Shown: positions 25,935 through 37,061, counted from the stretch's first letter. The stretch: 64,000 nt of DNA from Pseudomonas sp. KK4 (GCF_001984065.1 NZ_LYVP01000017.1:1-64000), one strand, 5' to 3'. Numbers and translations are program-made. The notes: generated from the sequence alone by a model not told the origin.

Positions 25935-26993
25935 TCAGACCTCCATGACCCGATGCAAAGCCGCGCCCACACGGGACGGACCAGGGAAATACGCCCATTC
26001 CTGCGCATGCGGGTAGGGGGTGTCCCAACCGGTGACACGTTCGATCGGCGCTTCCAGATAGTGGAAGCAATGCTCCTGCACCAGGGCTGCCAGTTCGGCG
26101 CCGAAACCGCAGGTGCGGGTCGCTTCGTGAACGATCACGCAGCGGCCGGTTTTCTTCACGGATTTGGTGATGGTTTCCAGGTCCAGCGGCCACAGGCTGC
26201 GCAGGTCAATGACTTCTGCGTCGATACCGCTTTCTTCAGCGGCGACTTGCGACACATAGACCGTGGTGCCGTAGGTCAGGATGGTCACGTCCTTGCCCGG
26301 GCGGGTAATCGCGGCCACATCCAGTGGCACGGTGTAGTAACCGTCCGGCACTTGCGCGGCGGGGTGTTTCGACCACGGGGTTACCGGGCGGTCGTGGTGG
26401 CCGTCGAACGGGCCGTTGTACAGACGTTTTGGCTCGAGGAAGATCACCGGGTCATCGTTTTCGATGGAGGCGATCAACAGGCCCTTGGCGTCGTAAGGGT
26501 TGGACGGCATGACCGTGCGCAGGCCGCACACCTGAGTGAACATCGCCTCGATGCTCTGGCTGTGAGTCTGGCCGCCGTAGATGCCGCCGCCGCACGGCAT
26601 GCGCAGGGTCATCGGCGCGGTGAATTCACCGGCCGAGCGATAACGCAGGCGCGCCGCTTCGGAAATGATCTGGTCGGACGCCGGGTACACGTAGTCGGCG
26701 AACTGGATCTCGGCCACCGGGCGCAGGCCGTAGGCACCCATGCCTACGGCGACACCGACGATGCCGCTTTCGGAGATCGGCGCATCGAACACCCGCGAGG
26801 TGCCGTACTTGGTCTGCAGGCCTTCGGTGCAACGGAACACACCGCCGAAATAGCCGACGTCCTGGCCAAACACCACGACGTTGTCGTCGCGCTCAAGCAT
26901 CACATCCATGGCCGAGCGCAGGGCCTGGATCATGGTCATGGTGGTCGTGGTCATCGCGGTTTCCAGCTGAATATTGTTGTTGTGATCGTTCAT
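25935..26993 (-). CDS. bkdA2: Branched-chain keto-acid dehydrogenase E1 beta subunit
   Basis: A 352-residue E1 beta subunit (TMTMIQALRSAMDVMLERDDNVVVFGQDVGYFGGVF, then GAYGLRPVAEIQFADYVYPA). ATG 26993 is supported by GGGGG a few bases upstream and sits 1 bp after the bkdA1 stop. An internal ATG at 26954 (MTTTTMTM) corresponds to the start reported for the shorter P. putida protein and cannot be excluded. Confidence 0.95.
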   Translation of the reverse strand: MNDHNNNIQLETAMTTTTMTMIQALRSAMDVMLERDDNVVVFGQDVGYFGGVFRCTEGLQTKYGTSRVFDAPISESGIVGVAVGMGAYGLRPVAEIQFADYVYPASDQIISEAARLRYRSAGEFTAPMTLRMPCGGGIYGGQTHSQSIEAMFTQVCGLRTVMPSNPYDAKGLLIASIENDDPVIFLEPKRLYNGPFDGHHDRPVTPWSKHPAAQVPDGYYTVPLDVAAITRPGKDVTILTYGTTVYVSQVAAEESGIDAEVIDLRSLWPLDLETITKSVKKTGRCVIVHEATRTCGFGAELAALVQEHCFHYLEAPIERVTGWDTPYPHAQEWAYFPGPSRVGAALHRVMEV

Positions 26994-26994
26994 G

Positions 26995-28415
<1,421 letters not shown>

Positions 28416-28904
28416 ATGCGCAAACTGGACCGTACCGATATCGGCATTCTCAACAGCCTTCAGGAGAACGCGCGCATCACCAACGCCGACCTGGCGCGCT
28501 CGGTGAATCTGTCGCCGACGCCGTGCTTCAACCGGGTCAAGGCGATGGAGGAATTGGGGCTGATTCGTGAGCAGGTGACGCTGCTCGATGCCGACCTGTT
28601 GGGCCTGCATGTGAACGTGTTCATTCACGTCAGCCTGGAGAAGCAGGTGGAAGAGGCGTTGCAGCATTTCGAGGAAGCGATTTCCGATCGCCCGGAGGTG
28701 ATGGAGTGCTACCTGATGGCCGGCGATCCGGACTATCTGATCCGGGTGCTGGTACCGACCATCCAGTCCCTGGAGCGCTTCATGATGGACTTTTTGACCA
28801 AGGTGCCGGGGGTGGCGAACATCCGCTCGAGCTTTGCGCTCAAGCAGGTGCGCTACAAGACCGCGCTGCCGTTGCCGGCCAATGGGTTGACCTTGGGCAG
28901 TTAA
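28416..28904 (+). CDS. bkdR: Lrp-family activator of the bkd operon
   Basis: A 162-residue Lrp/AsnC protein: N-terminal helix-turn-helix ([43 protein letters not shown]) and a C-terminal RAM effector domain ([39 protein letters not shown]). Sequence, length and divergent location all match P. putida BkdR, which activates bkdA1 in response to branched-chain amino acids. Its stop overlaps the MBL gene stop on the other strand by 4 bp. Confidence 0.95.
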   Translation: MRKLDRTDIGILNSLQENARITNADLARSVNLSPTPCFNRVKAMEELGLIREQVTLLDADLLGLHVNVFIHVSLEKQVEEALQHFEEAISDRPEVMECYLMAGDPDYLIRVLVPTIQSLERFMMDFLTKVPGVANIRSSFALKQVRYKTALPLPANGLTLGS

Positions 28905-29764
28905 AACTGGTTGAGGGGAATCTTGAGGTACGTCACGCCATTCTCTTCCGCCGGCGGCAAATTCCCGGCCCGCACGTTGACCTGAATCGCCGGCAACAAC
29001 AACGTCGGCATCCCCAAGCCGGCATCGCGCCGGGTGCGCATGTCCACGAAGGCGGCTTCGTCGATACCGTCACGCACATGGATGTTGTGTTTGCGTTGCT
29101 CGCCCACAGTGGTCATGCAGCGGGGTTCACGACCTTCGGGCGGGTAGTCGTGGCAAACATAGAGTCGCACGCTGGCGGGGAAGGCCAGCAGTTTCTGGAT
29201 CGAGGCGAACATCTGGTTGGCATTGCCGCCGGGGAAGTCGCAGCGCGCGGTGCCGACGTCCGGCATGAACAGGGTGTCGCCCACCAGGATCACGTCACCG
29301 TCGATCAGGTAGGCCATGTCCGCCGGGGTATGGCCGGGCACATGCAGGGCCGTGGCCTTGAGGTTGCCGATGCGGAATGACTCATCCGCAGCGAACAGGT
29401 GATCGAACTGCGAGCCGTCGATGCAGAACTGCGGCTCGAGATTGAACAGCGCCTTGAACACGTGCTGCACCTTGCAGATCGACTGGCCGATGGCGATCCG
29501 GCCGCCCAGTTCCCGGCGCAGGTACGGCGCGGCGGACAGGTGATCGGCGTGGGCGTGGGTTTCCAGCAGCCATTGCACCTGCAAGTGGTGTTCGCGCACG
29601 AATGCGATGATCCGGTCCGCCTGCTCGGTGGTGGTGCGCCCGGCGGCAGGGTTGTAGTCGAGCACCGGATCGACGATCGCACATTGCCCGCCATCGGCTT
29701 CGTAGATCACGTAGCTGTAGGTGGATGAGGCGGGGTCGAAAAAAGCTTCAATCAGGGCAGGCAT
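28901..29764 (-). CDS. MBL-fold hydrolase, persulfide dioxygenase/Blh-like
   Basis: A 287-residue metallo-beta-lactamase-fold protein with THAHADH ([15 protein letters not shown]), [10 protein letters not shown] and [19 protein letters not shown] as metal-binding segments. The single-iron pattern and [10 protein letters not shown] belong to the ETHE1/Blh persulfide dioxygenase group, which oxidises glutathione persulfide to sulfite. ATG 29764 ([10 protein letters not shown]) is preferred to TTG 29788, though neither has a strong ribosome site. It is divergent from a TauE/SafE exporter, which would remove the sulfite. Confidence 0.85.
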   Translation of the reverse strand: MPALIEAFFDPASSTYSYVIYEADGGQCAIVDPVLDYNPAAGRTTTEQADRIIAFVREHHLQVQWLLETHAHADHLSAAPYLRRELGGRIAIGQSICKVQHVFKALFNLEPQFCIDGSQFDHLFAADESFRIGNLKATALHVPGHTPADMAYLIDGDVILVGDTLFMPDVGTARCDFPGGNANQMFASIQKLLAFPASVRLYVCHDYPPEGREPRCMTTVGEQRKHNIHVRDGIDEAAFVDMRTRRDAGLGMPTLLLPAIQVNVRAGNLPPAEENGVTYLKIPLNQF

Positions 29765-29909
29765 GGGGGTGGATTCTGTCGTGGGCAAGCCATGAGGTTA
29801 GATTCATTTTCCCTGCGCTTACCAGCCCCCCATTGAAATCTGTTGATGAAAAAAAGCACGTGGGCTCTATCCTGTCACCTATCGATACCGGGCGTTCCCG
29901 GCCTATGTC

Positions 29910-30734
29910 ATGGATTACGAGCGTTTTATGTTACTGGCGAGTTTTTTCGGTGTAGTGATGGGATTGGTGCTCGGCTTGACCGGTGCCGGCGGCGGCATTC
30001 TTGCGGTACCGGCGCTGGTGCTGGGCCTGGGCTGGAGCATGACCCACGCGGCGCCCGTGGCATTGTTCGCGGTCGGCAGTTCGGCGGCGGTCGGTGCCAT
30101 CGATGGCCTGCGCCATGGCCTGGTGCGTTATCGCGCGGCCTTGTTGATCGCCGCGCTGGGCGCTGTGTTTTCGCCGCTGGGTATCTACTTCGCCCATCAG
30201 TTGCCGGAAAAAGTCCTGATGATTCTGTTCAGCCTGCTGATGGTCATGGTGGCCGCGCGGATGCTGCGTCGCGAACGCAAGGATGAAGGGCCCAGCGATC
30301 ACGGCCACGCCAACTGGGGCCAGAAAAACTGCATGCTCGATCAGCACACCGGGCGCTTTTCCTGGACCGCCAAATGCACCGCGACGCTGGCGGCCCTGGG
30401 TGCAGTGACGGGCGTGGTTTCAGGCTTGCTCGGCGTCGGCGGCGGCTTTCTGATCGTGCCGGCGTTCAGGCAACTGACCGACGTGCAAATGCGCGGGATC
30501 ATTGCCACCTCGCTGATGGTGATCAGCCTGATTTCGGCCATCGGTGTGATCGGTGCCTTGCACGCCGGGGTGCGCATCGATGGCCTGGGCGCTGCGTTTA
30601 TCGTCTCCAGCATCGTCGGCATGGTCATCGGCCGCAAACTCTGCGCGCGGGTGCCCGCCCGGGCTTTGCAGGTCGGCTTCGCCACGGTGTGCGTGGTCGT
30701 CGCTGCCTCTATGCTGCTCCGTTCGCAGGGATAG
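29910..30734 (+). CDS. TauE/SafE (TSUP) family sulfite/organosulfonate exporter
   Basis: A 274-residue membrane protein of eight predicted helices in two related halves: MGLVLGLTGAGGGILAVPALVLGL near the start and VVSGLLGVGGGFLIVPAF in the middle are the paired TSUP motifs. A His/charged loop (about 120-145) separates them. ATG 29910 is given; ATG 29928 (MLLASFF) is a possible alternative with a better spaced GAG. Divergence from a persulfide-dioxygenase-like gene supports a sulfur-export role. Confidence 0.88.
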   Translation: MDYERFMLLASFFGVVMGLVLGLTGAGGGILAVPALVLGLGWSMTHAAPVALFAVGSSAAVGAIDGLRHGLVRYRAALLIAALGAVFSPLGIYFAHQLPEKVLMILFSLLMVMVAARMLRRERKDEGPSDHGHANWGQKNCMLDQHTGRFSWTAKCTATLAALGAVTGVVSGLLGVGGGFLIVPAFRQLTDVQMRGIIATSLMVISLISAIGVIGALHAGVRIDGLGAAFIVSSIVGMVIGRKLCARVPARALQVGFATVCVVVAASMLLRSQG

Positions 30735-30822
30735 ACAGTCTTACATCTGAGTTCCGGCCTGCGTGGCGGGCCGGTCCTACGCCCATCTGTGGGCAAGCCT
30801 ACTCCCATCGAACCGCCAGACC

Positions 30823-30840
30823 GCTACCCAAGTAGCATAC
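30823..30840. promoter_or_regulatory. TACC(C)AAG-type motif upstream of nosP
   Basis: GCTACCCAAGTAGCATAC resembles the TACCAAG elements upstream of the PQQ-island genes, with one inserted C. It lies 60 bases before the nosP start. Candidate binding site for the ErbR/PedR1 regulator; weaker than the others. Confidence 0.35.
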
Positions 30841-30899
30841 GGCGCCATCCCCGGCCTTCGTACACTCGTGCCTCATACAGGCGCCTGCGGGAGGCGACG

Positions 30900-32063
30900 A
30901 TGCAAGGGCTCAATAACGAAGGTATCGTCAGTGCCATGTCCCAGGCGACCGATGCCCGGCAAGCGGCACAGGAGCTGGCGCGCCAGTTGCTGCACCCGCA
31001 CCTGGGCTTCGTGCTGTTCTTCTGTTCCGCCGAATACGACTTGCAGGCGTTGGGGCCGGCCCTGCAGCAAAGCTTTGGCGGGATCCGCCTGGTCGGTTGC
31101 ACCAGCGCCGGGGAAATCACGCCGTTGGGCTATGGGCGCAACTGCGTGACGGCGGTGGGGTTCGATCACCGGCATTTCTCCATCGACGCCGAACTGATCG
31201 ACGAGATGGAGCGCTTCAGCCTGATCGACGCCCAGCAGGTGGTGGAGCGCCTGGTGAGCGGCTGTCGCAGCAACACCCTGGCACCGATCAAGGGCAACAG
31301 CTTTGCCCTGACCTTGCTCGATGGTCTGTCCAGCCGTGAGGAGATGGTCCTGGCAGCATTGAGCGCGGCCTTGGGCGACATCCCGCATTTTGGCGGCTCG
31401 GCCGGTGACGACAATTATCTGACCCACACCCACGTTTATTTCGGCGGCGAGTTCCACAGCGGCGCTGCGGTGGTACTGCTGGTCAACACCTGGCTGGATT
31501 TCGAAGTGTTCACCACCCACCACATCCTGCCGCGCGCGGAAAAACTGGTGGTCACCGGGGCCGACAGTACTTCGCGCCGGGTCTTCGAGCTCAATGCCGA
31601 GCCTGCCGCCGAGGAATACGCCAGGCACATCGGCATCCCGGTGGCTGACCTCGAACACCGGACCTTCGCCGCCCATCCGCTGGCGGTGCGCATCAACGAT
31701 CAATACTACGTGCGGGCAATCCAGCAGGTTCATACCGACCTGAGCCTGAGTTTCTACTGCGCCGTGGAAAACGGCATCGTCCTCACCGTCATGACCCCGG
31801 GCCCGATGCTGCCCAACCTGCAAAGCCTGTTCGACGGTTTGCAGGCGCGGCTTGGCGAGTTGTTGCTGACCATCGGCTGCGACTGTTTCCTGCGGCGCAT
31901 GGAGCTGGAAGACGACGGCAGCCTCGAACAGATCGGCCACTTTTTGCGCAAGCGGCGGGTGATGGGGTTCAACACCTACGGAGAACAGTTCAATGGCATG
32001 CACATCAACCAGACCTTCACCGGGGTCGCCATTGCCAAAGGCCGTTCCCCTGGACGCCACTGA
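30900..32063 (+). CDS. nosP: FIST-domain sensor protein (NosP-like)
   Basis: A 387-residue protein with an N-terminal FIST domain (about 30-220) and FIST_C domain (about 225-370). NosP of P. aeruginosa is a haem-binding nitric oxide sensor of this build that controls the kinase encoded next to it. GGGAGG lies 5 bases before ATG 30900. The gene overlaps the hybrid kinase gene, so the pair is translated together. NO sensing here is inferred from the gene pair, not from a haem ligand that I can prove. Confidence 0.82.
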   Translation: MQGLNNEGIVSAMSQATDARQAAQELARQLLHPHLGFVLFFCSAEYDLQALGPALQQSFGGIRLVGCTSAGEITPLGYGRNCVTAVGFDHRHFSIDAELIDEMERFSLIDAQQVVERLVSGCRSNTLAPIKGNSFALTLLDGLSSREEMVLAALSAALGDIPHFGGSAGDDNYLTHTHVYFGGEFHSGAAVVLLVNTWLDFEVFTTHHILPRAEKLVVTGADSTSRRVFELNAEPAAEEYARHIGIPVADLEHRTFAAHPLAVRINDQYYVRAIQQVHTDLSLSFYCAVENGIVLTVMTPGPMLPNLQSLFDGLQARLGELLLTIGCDCFLRRMELEDDGSLEQIGHFLRKRRVMGFNTYGEQFNGMHINQTFTGVAIAKGRSPGRH

Positions 32064-34632
32064 GCCGGACCTGCAAGCCCAGGTGGCCAGCCTGCAGCAC
32101 GAGAACCGCAAACTGCAGCGCATCAATGCGGCTTTGATCGAGCGCATCGAATCCGGTGTCACCCGTGGCAATGATCCCTACCGGGCTTTCCAGCACTCGG
32201 TGGTGCTGGCCGAACAGGTGCGCGAGCGCACCGATGCCCTGAACCAGGCCATGGCCGAGCTGAAGTCGGGCAATCGCTTGCTCAGCGAAGCACGCCTGCG
32301 GGCGGAAACCGCTCACCAGCACCTGATCGATGCCATCGAGAGCATTTCCGACGCCTTTGTGCTGTTCGACGCCGAGCAGCGCATCGTGCTGTTCAACAGC
32401 CGCTTCAAGGCCTTCTGGAGCAGCAGTCGGGTGCGCATCAACGCCGGCATGCGCCTGGCCGAAGTGAAGCGCCTGATGTTCTCCACCGGCCTGTTCACCG
32501 AGGAGCCGCGCGGGCAGGCTGACGAAAACCTGCTGTATCGCCTGCACAACGGGCGCTGGCTGCAAGTCAGCGAGCGGCCGACCCAGGAAGGCGGGCGGGT
32601 GATCCTGTTTACCGACATCACCGACGTCAAGCACAGCGAGACCCTGCGCCGCGAGCAGGCCGTGGCGCAGAAATCGCACCTGTTGCAACGGGCCGTGGAC
32701 AACCTGTCCCAGGGCGTGGCCATGGTCAACGCCGAGGGTGTGCTGGAATTGTGGAACCGGCGTTTCCTCGAGCTCAGCGGCCTCGCACCGGTGGCGGCCC
32801 ATCGCCCGTTCGCCGACGTGATCGCCGACAGCGAATTGAGCCTGCTGACCCCGGCCACTCGCGACGGTAATGGGCGCCCGGTGCAGGAGCTGGAGCAGCG
32901 GCTGTACGATGGCCGGGTCCTGGAGATCCGCACGCACCCGCTGCCCACTGGCGGTTTCGTCAACACGTTCACCGACATCACCGAACGTTATCAGCACGCC
33001 GAGGCGCTGAGCGAAAGCGAGCGCTGGATCCGCCTGATCACCGACCACGTTCCCGCGCTGATTGCCTACCTCAACGCCGACCTGGTCTACGAATTCACCA
33101 ACAAGGTCTACGAAGAGTGGTACTGCTGGCCGCGCGGGGTGATGCTTGGGCAGAGCCTGCGCGAAGTGCACAGCGAGCAGCATTACCAGCGCCTGGAAGT
33201 CTATGTCGCCCGCGCCCTGTCGGGGGAAAGCGTGACGTTCGAGTTTGCCGAGACCAACATCAACCATCAGGAGCGCTACATGCTGCGCTCCTACGTGCCG
33301 AACCGGCTGGCCAGTGGGGAAGTGGTGGGGATTTTCGTGCTGATCCGCGACATCACCGAGCGTCGGCGTACTGCCGAGGCGTTGCATCAGGCCTACCAGA
33401 ACCTGGAGGTACGGGTACGCGAGCGCACGGCGGAACTGACCACCCTCAACGATCAGCTGTTAAGGGAGATCGATGAGCGCCGGCGTGTCGAATCCCGACT
33501 GCGCGAGGCCAAGCTTGAAGCCGAGCAGGCGAACCTGTCGAAGACCAAGTTCCTCGCTGCCGTCAGTCACGATTTGCTGCAGCCGTTGAACGCGGCGCGG
33601 CTGTTCACCAGCGCTTTGCTGGAGCGCGGGGAACCGCTGGCCAACGAAAATCTGGTGCGCAACGTCAGCAATTCCCTGGACGACGTGGAAAACCTGCTGG
33701 GCACCCTGGTCGACATTTCCAAGCTCGATGCCGGCGTGATCAAGGCCGACATCGCCCCGTTCGCCCTGAGTGAGTTGCTGGAAAACCTCGCCGCCGAGTA
33801 CACCCAGGTGGCGCGCAGCGAAGGTCTGGCGCTGCATTTCATCCCCTGTTCGGCCCTGGTGCGCAGTGACATTCAATTGCTCGCGCGGATTCTGAGAAAC
33901 CTGCTGAGCAATGCGATTCGCTACACCTACAGCGGGCGCGTGGTGCTCGGCTGCCGGCGTCGGCACCAGAAGCTGTCGGTCGAGGTGTGGGACAGCGGCA
34001 TGGGCATTGCGCAAAACCGCCTGGAAGAAATTTTCCAGGAGTTCAAGCGCGGTGACGTGCAGCGCCCTGACCAGGACCGTGGCCTGGGCCTGGGGCTGGC
34101 CATCGTCGAGAAGATCGCCGGGATTCTCGGGCACCGCATTCACGTGCGCTCGTGGCCGGGCAGGGGCTCGGTGTTCAGCGTCGAGGTGCCGCTGAGCGCC
34201 ACGGCGCCCAGGGCGCTGCCCTCGTTGCTGATGAGCGAGCCGATGCTCGAGCGTCTGCGCGGGGCGCGGGTCTGGGTGCTGGACAACGACGCCGCCATTT
34301 GCGCCGGCATGCGCACATTGCTCGAGGGCTGGGGATGTCAGGTGGTCACGGCGTTGTCGGAGCAGGACCTGGCGCGGCAGGTGGACAATTACCATGCCGA
34401 AGCCGATCTGCTGATTGCCGATTATCACCTGGACGATGATCACAATGGCGTCGACGCGGTGGCGCGGATCAACGCCCGGCGCGCTACAGCGATTCCAGCG
34501 ATGATGATCACCGCCAATTACAGCAACGAGCTCAAACTGCAGATCCGCGAGCTGGGACACACCCTGATGCACAAGCCGGTCACGCCGATGAAGCTGAAGA
34601 CGGCGATGAGTCATTTGCTCGGCCGGCCTTGA
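31993..34632 (+). CDS. nahK: PAS-containing hybrid histidine kinase (NahK/ErcS'/PedS1-like)
   Basis: An 879-residue cytoplasmic hybrid kinase. In order: coiled coil (about 22-100), three PAS-type domains (about 105-215, 230-330, 340-455), a second coiled coil, HisKA with His526 in FLAAVSHDLLQPLNAARLF, HATPase (DSGMGIAQNRLEEIFQEF, GLGLGLAIVEKI) and a C-terminal receiver with Asp810 (LLIADYHLDDD). It matches P. aeruginosa NahK/ErcS' and P. putida PedS1 by location beside nosP and erbR. ATG 31993 overlaps nosP by 71 bp and has GGAG about 10 bases upstream; TTG 32032 is an alternative. Confidence 0.88.
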   Translation: MACTSTRPSPGSPLPKAVPLDATEPDLQAQVASLQHENRKLQRINAALIERIESGVTRGNDPYRAFQHSVVLAEQVRERTDALNQAMAELKSGNRLLSEARLRAETAHQHLIDAIESISDAFVLFDAEQRIVLFNSRFKAFWSSSRVRINAGMRLAEVKRLMFSTGLFTEEPRGQADENLLYRLHNGRWLQVSERPTQEGGRVILFTDITDVKHSETLRREQAVAQKSHLLQRAVDNLSQGVAMVNAEGVLELWNRRFLELSGLAPVAAHRPFADVIADSELSLLTPATRDGNGRPVQELEQRLYDGRVLEIRTHPLPTGGFVNTFTDITERYQHAEALSESERWIRLITDHVPALIAYLNADLVYEFTNKVYEEWYCWPRGVMLGQSLREVHSEQHYQRLEVYVARALSGESVTFEFAETNINHQERYMLRSYVPNRLASGEVVGIFVLIRDITERRRTAEALHQAYQNLEVRVRERTAELTTLNDQLLREIDERRRVESRLREAKLEAEQANLSKTKFLAAVSHDLLQPLNAARLFTSALLERGEPLANENLVRNVSNSLDDVENLLGTLVDISKLDAGVIKADIAPFALSELLENLAAEYTQVARSEGLALHFIPCSALVRSDIQLLARILRNLLSNAIRYTYSGRVVLGCRRRHQKLSVEVWDSGMGIAQNRLEEIFQEFKRGDVQRPDQDRGLGLGLAIVEKIAGILGHRIHVRSWPGRGSVFSVEVPLSATAPRALPSLLMSEPMLERLRGARVWVLDNDAAICAGMRTLLEGWGCQVVTALSEQDLARQVDNYHAEADLLIADYHLDDDHNGVDAVARINARRATAIPAMMITANYSNELKLQIRELGHTLMHKPVTPMKLKTAMSHLLGRP

Positions 34633-34679
34633 AAGTCTGCGGTGCTGGCCAGGGCACTTTCGTCGCAATGTCGCCCAGA

Positions 34680-34739
34680 GCCGGCTCGCTCCTGCAAAGG
34701 TGATCACAAACCCTGTGGGAGCGAGCCTGCTCGCGATAG
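34680..34739. repeat. Degenerate REP pair
   Basis: The right arm TGTGGGAGCGAGCCTGCTCG is complete; the left arm is shortened to GCCGGCTCGCTCCTGCA. It lies between the convergent nahK and erbR genes. Confidence 0.75.
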
Positions 34740-34752
34740 CGGCGCCTCGGTC

Positions 34753-35418
34753 CTAGCGCCGCAGATAGGACCCGAAATCAATATCCCCGGCACTCAAGAT
34801 CGCCTGCACCCGGTTGTGCACATTGAGTTTGCGCAGGATCGCCGACACGTGGGCCTTGACCGTGGTTTCGGCGATTTCCAGGGTGTAGGCGATCTGCTTG
34901 TTCGACTCGCCCTTGGTCATGCGCTCCAGCACCAGCAGTTGCTTGCGAGTGAGCGCCTGGAGCAGTTCGGGCGGGAAGCTCGGGGTGTCGTTCATGCGCC
35001 GGTGGGTGCTGCTTTTTTGCGTGCGGATGATGTCCGGCGGCAAGTACACGTTGCCATTGAGAATCTGCTGGATGGCATCGGTCATTTGCTGGCGCGGCGA
35101 GGACTTGGTGATGAAACCCACGGCACCGTAGGTGATGGCTTGCAGCACGATCTGCTTGTCCTGTTCGGCGGACACGATCACCACGGGAATCGTCGGCGCC
35201 TCGTTGCGCAGGTTGATCAGGCCGTTGAGACCGTGCATGCCGGGCATGTTCAGGTCGAGCAGGATCAGGTCCAGGTCGTCGTGCTCTTGGGTCAGCGCCA
35301 GGGCGCTGTCGAGGTCGGCGGTTTCCATGACCTCACTGCCGGGGAAACCATCGCTGATGACGTTGTGAATGGCTTCGCGAAACAGCGGGTGATCGTCGGC
35401 AATCAGAATTTTGTACAT
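34753..35418 (-). CDS. erbR: LuxR-type response regulator of ethanol oxidation (ErbR/AgmR/PedR1)
   Basis: A 221-residue regulator: receiver with Asp55 ([14 protein letters not shown]) and Lys in [11 protein letters not shown], then a LuxR/FixJ helix-turn-helix (about 155-215; [40 protein letters not shown]). Same length and location as P. aeruginosa ErbR (AgmR) and P. putida PedR1, which activate the PQQ/alcohol dehydrogenase genes. Its probable phosphodonors are the NahK and ErcS-type kinases. It is the only response regulator gene in the island. Confidence 0.92.
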   Translation of the reverse strand: MYKILIADDHPLFREAIHNVISDGFPGSEVMETADLDSALALTQEHDDLDLILLDLNMPGMHGLNGLINLRNEAPTIPVVIVSAEQDKQIVLQAITYGAVGFITKSSPRQQMTDAIQQILNGNVYLPPDIIRTQKSSTHRRMNDTPSFPPELLQALTRKQLLVLERMTKGESNKQIAYTLEIAETTVKAHVSAILRKLNVHNRVQAILSAGDIDFGSYLRR

Positions 35419-35474
35419 AGCCTTTCACCTCATTATTTTCGTTATGGTGTGGCAACAACACGCAGGCGTAAAGC

Positions 35475-36032
35475 TCAGGGAAAGGGCTCCGGCTGAGCGG
35501 GCGTCACGGGCAGGTTCGCTGCTTGCCACGCATCCAGGCCATCGCGATACCAATACAATGTCTTGTAGCCCAGGGCGGCGGCGCGCTTGACCGCGTTCCA
35601 GCTCAACCAGCAATCGGAGCGGCAGTAGAAGACCAGCGGCTGCCGCCGATTGCCGGCGGTGAGTTTATCCAGGTAGCGGATGAAATAGGCCTGCCAGTCG
35701 GGCGCCAGGTCACCGTCGCCGGTGTTGGCCAGCCAGTGGCTGCCGGGCAGGTTCTCATGGGGCTGGTCCTCGATGAATCGGCCCTGCAACCATTGGCGAC
35801 GGTAGACGTCGATCAGCACCGGCCGTGGCGTCTGGCTCAACAGGGCCTGCAGGGCCGGGGTGTCGATCAGGGTGGCGCCCTCGGCTTGCGCGGGCGTCGG
35901 GCTGCGGTACAGGCCGACGCGATAACCTTCGGGGGAGAACAGTGCTGTTTCGGCTTGCGCGGCACCCGACACCAGGGCCAGGGAGACCAGGGCCAGGGCA
36001 GGGCACAGCAGGCGACGTCGGGCACGCGGCAT
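35475..36032 (-). CDS. PQQ-catabolism-associated rhodanese-like protein with a CXXXCW motif
   Basis: A 185-residue exported protein: signal peptide to about residue 27 (ending GAAQA), then a rhodanese-like fold carrying YCRSDCWLSWNA with Cys137, Cys141 and Trp142. This family occurs only with PQQ-dependent dehydrogenase clusters. It probably acts in the periplasm on thiol or metal chemistry, but no reaction is known. It lies between the ABC genes and erbR, as in P. putida. Confidence 0.85.
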   Translation of the reverse strand: MPRARRRLLCPALALVSLALVSGAAQAETALFSPEGYRVGLYRSPTPAQAEGATLIDTPALQALLSQTPRPVLIDVYRRQWLQGRFIEDQPHENLPGSHWLANTGDGDLAPDWQAYFIRYLDKLTAGNRRQPLVFYCRSDCWLSWNAVKRAAALGYKTLYWYRDGLDAWQAANLPVTPAQPEPFP

Positions 36033-36100
36033 GGCTTCGATCCTTGGAGTTATGAGCCCATTACATGCCAGTCCCGGTACGTTGGGAATGCGACGATAGA

Positions 36101-36120
36101 CAGGTAAAACCAGTACTAAA
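36101..36120. promoter_or_regulatory. Possible regulator site upstream of the CXXXCW gene
   Basis: CAGGTAAAACCAGTACTAAA lies about 70 bases before the start of the CXXXCW gene and shares ACTAA-type bases with the TACCAAG elements elsewhere in the island. The match is weak. Confidence 0.25.
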
Positions 36121-36166
36121 GTCGTAATTTGGCCGGATTGAGGTGCGCCTGAACGACGCGGTTTTC

Positions 36167-36254
36167 TGTGGGAGCGAGCCTGCTCGCGATAGCGGACTGT
36201 CAGTCGACTTGTACTGACTGTTGAGACGCCATCGCGAGCAGGCTCGCTCCCACA
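36167..36254. repeat. REP inverted pair (GCAGGCTCGCTCC type)
   Basis: TGTGGGAGCGAGCCTGCTCG at the left and its complement to 36254. It separates the ABC permease from the CXXXCW gene and may split the operon. Confidence 0.92.
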
Positions 36255-36269
36255 AGGGGCACGGGGATG

Positions 36270-37061
36270 TCAGCCGGCCTTACGCAACGCCGCGTGCTGC
36301 GGATTGAAGGTCAGCACCGCGAGCAGGGCAAACAACAGCGTCAGGCCAATGCACACCGCCAACGCCAGCGGGTTGAACCGTTCATACAGGGCAAAGCGCA
36401 CCAGTTCCACGGCGTGAGTGAACGGGTTCAACGCGCACAACCCATACAACCACTCGCTCGCCTCGCGCATCTTCCACAGCGGATACAAGGCCGAGGAGAG
36501 GAAAAACAGCGGGAAGATCACGAAATTCATCACGCCGGCAAAGTTCTCCAGCTGGCGGATCGCGTTCGACAGCAGCAGCCCCAGGGCACTGAGCATCAAC
36601 GCCACCAGCAACAGCGCCGGCAAGGCGATCAACAGCCCCAGTGCCGGTGGTTGCACACCGTAGGCCCAGGCAATCGCCAGGAATGCATACACCTGCAACA
36701 GCGAAATCAGCGAAGTGGCCAGCAGCTTGCTGCACAGCAGAAAGGTGCGGGGCAGGGGGCTGGTGAGCAACACGCGCATGCTGCCCATTTCCCGGTCGTA
36801 CACCATCGACAGCGAGCCCTGCATGCCGTTGAACAGCAGGATCATGCAGGCCAGGCCCGGGATGATGTAGACCTCATAGGGAATGTAGGTGTCGTACGGC
36901 TCGATGATCGCGATGCCAAGCGCCGCACGAAAACCGGCGGCGAACACCAGCAACCACAGCAGGGGCCGCACCAGTGCACTGAGGAACCGTGTGCGTTGCA
37001 ACACGAAACGCAACCATTCGCGCAGCACGATGCCGCTGAAACATTGCCAGTAAGCGTTCAT
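36270..37061 (-). CDS. pedC: ABC-2 type permease of the PQQ/alcohol island (PedC-like)
   Basis: A 263-residue ABC-2 permease with six predicted helices, including SALVRPLLWLLVFAAGFRAALG and LFNGMQGSLSMVYDREMGSMRVLLTSPLPR, the latter an ABC-2 signature loop. ABC-2 permeases are usually exporters. The equivalent P. putida genes (PedA1A2BC) have been linked to lanthanide-dependent growth. Its start overlaps the ATPase stop by 4 bp. Confidence 0.88.
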   Translation of the reverse strand: MNAYWQCFSGIVLREWLRFVLQRTRFLSALVRPLLWLLVFAAGFRAALGIAIIEPYDTYIPYEVYIIPGLACMILLFNGMQGSLSMVYDREMGSMRVLLTSPLPRTFLLCSKLLATSLISLLQVYAFLAIAWAYGVQPPALGLLIALPALLLVALMLSALGLLLSNAIRQLENFAGVMNFVIFPLFFLSSALYPLWKMREASEWLYGLCALNPFTHAVELVRFALYERFNPLALAVCIGLTLLFALLAVLTFNPQHAALRKAG

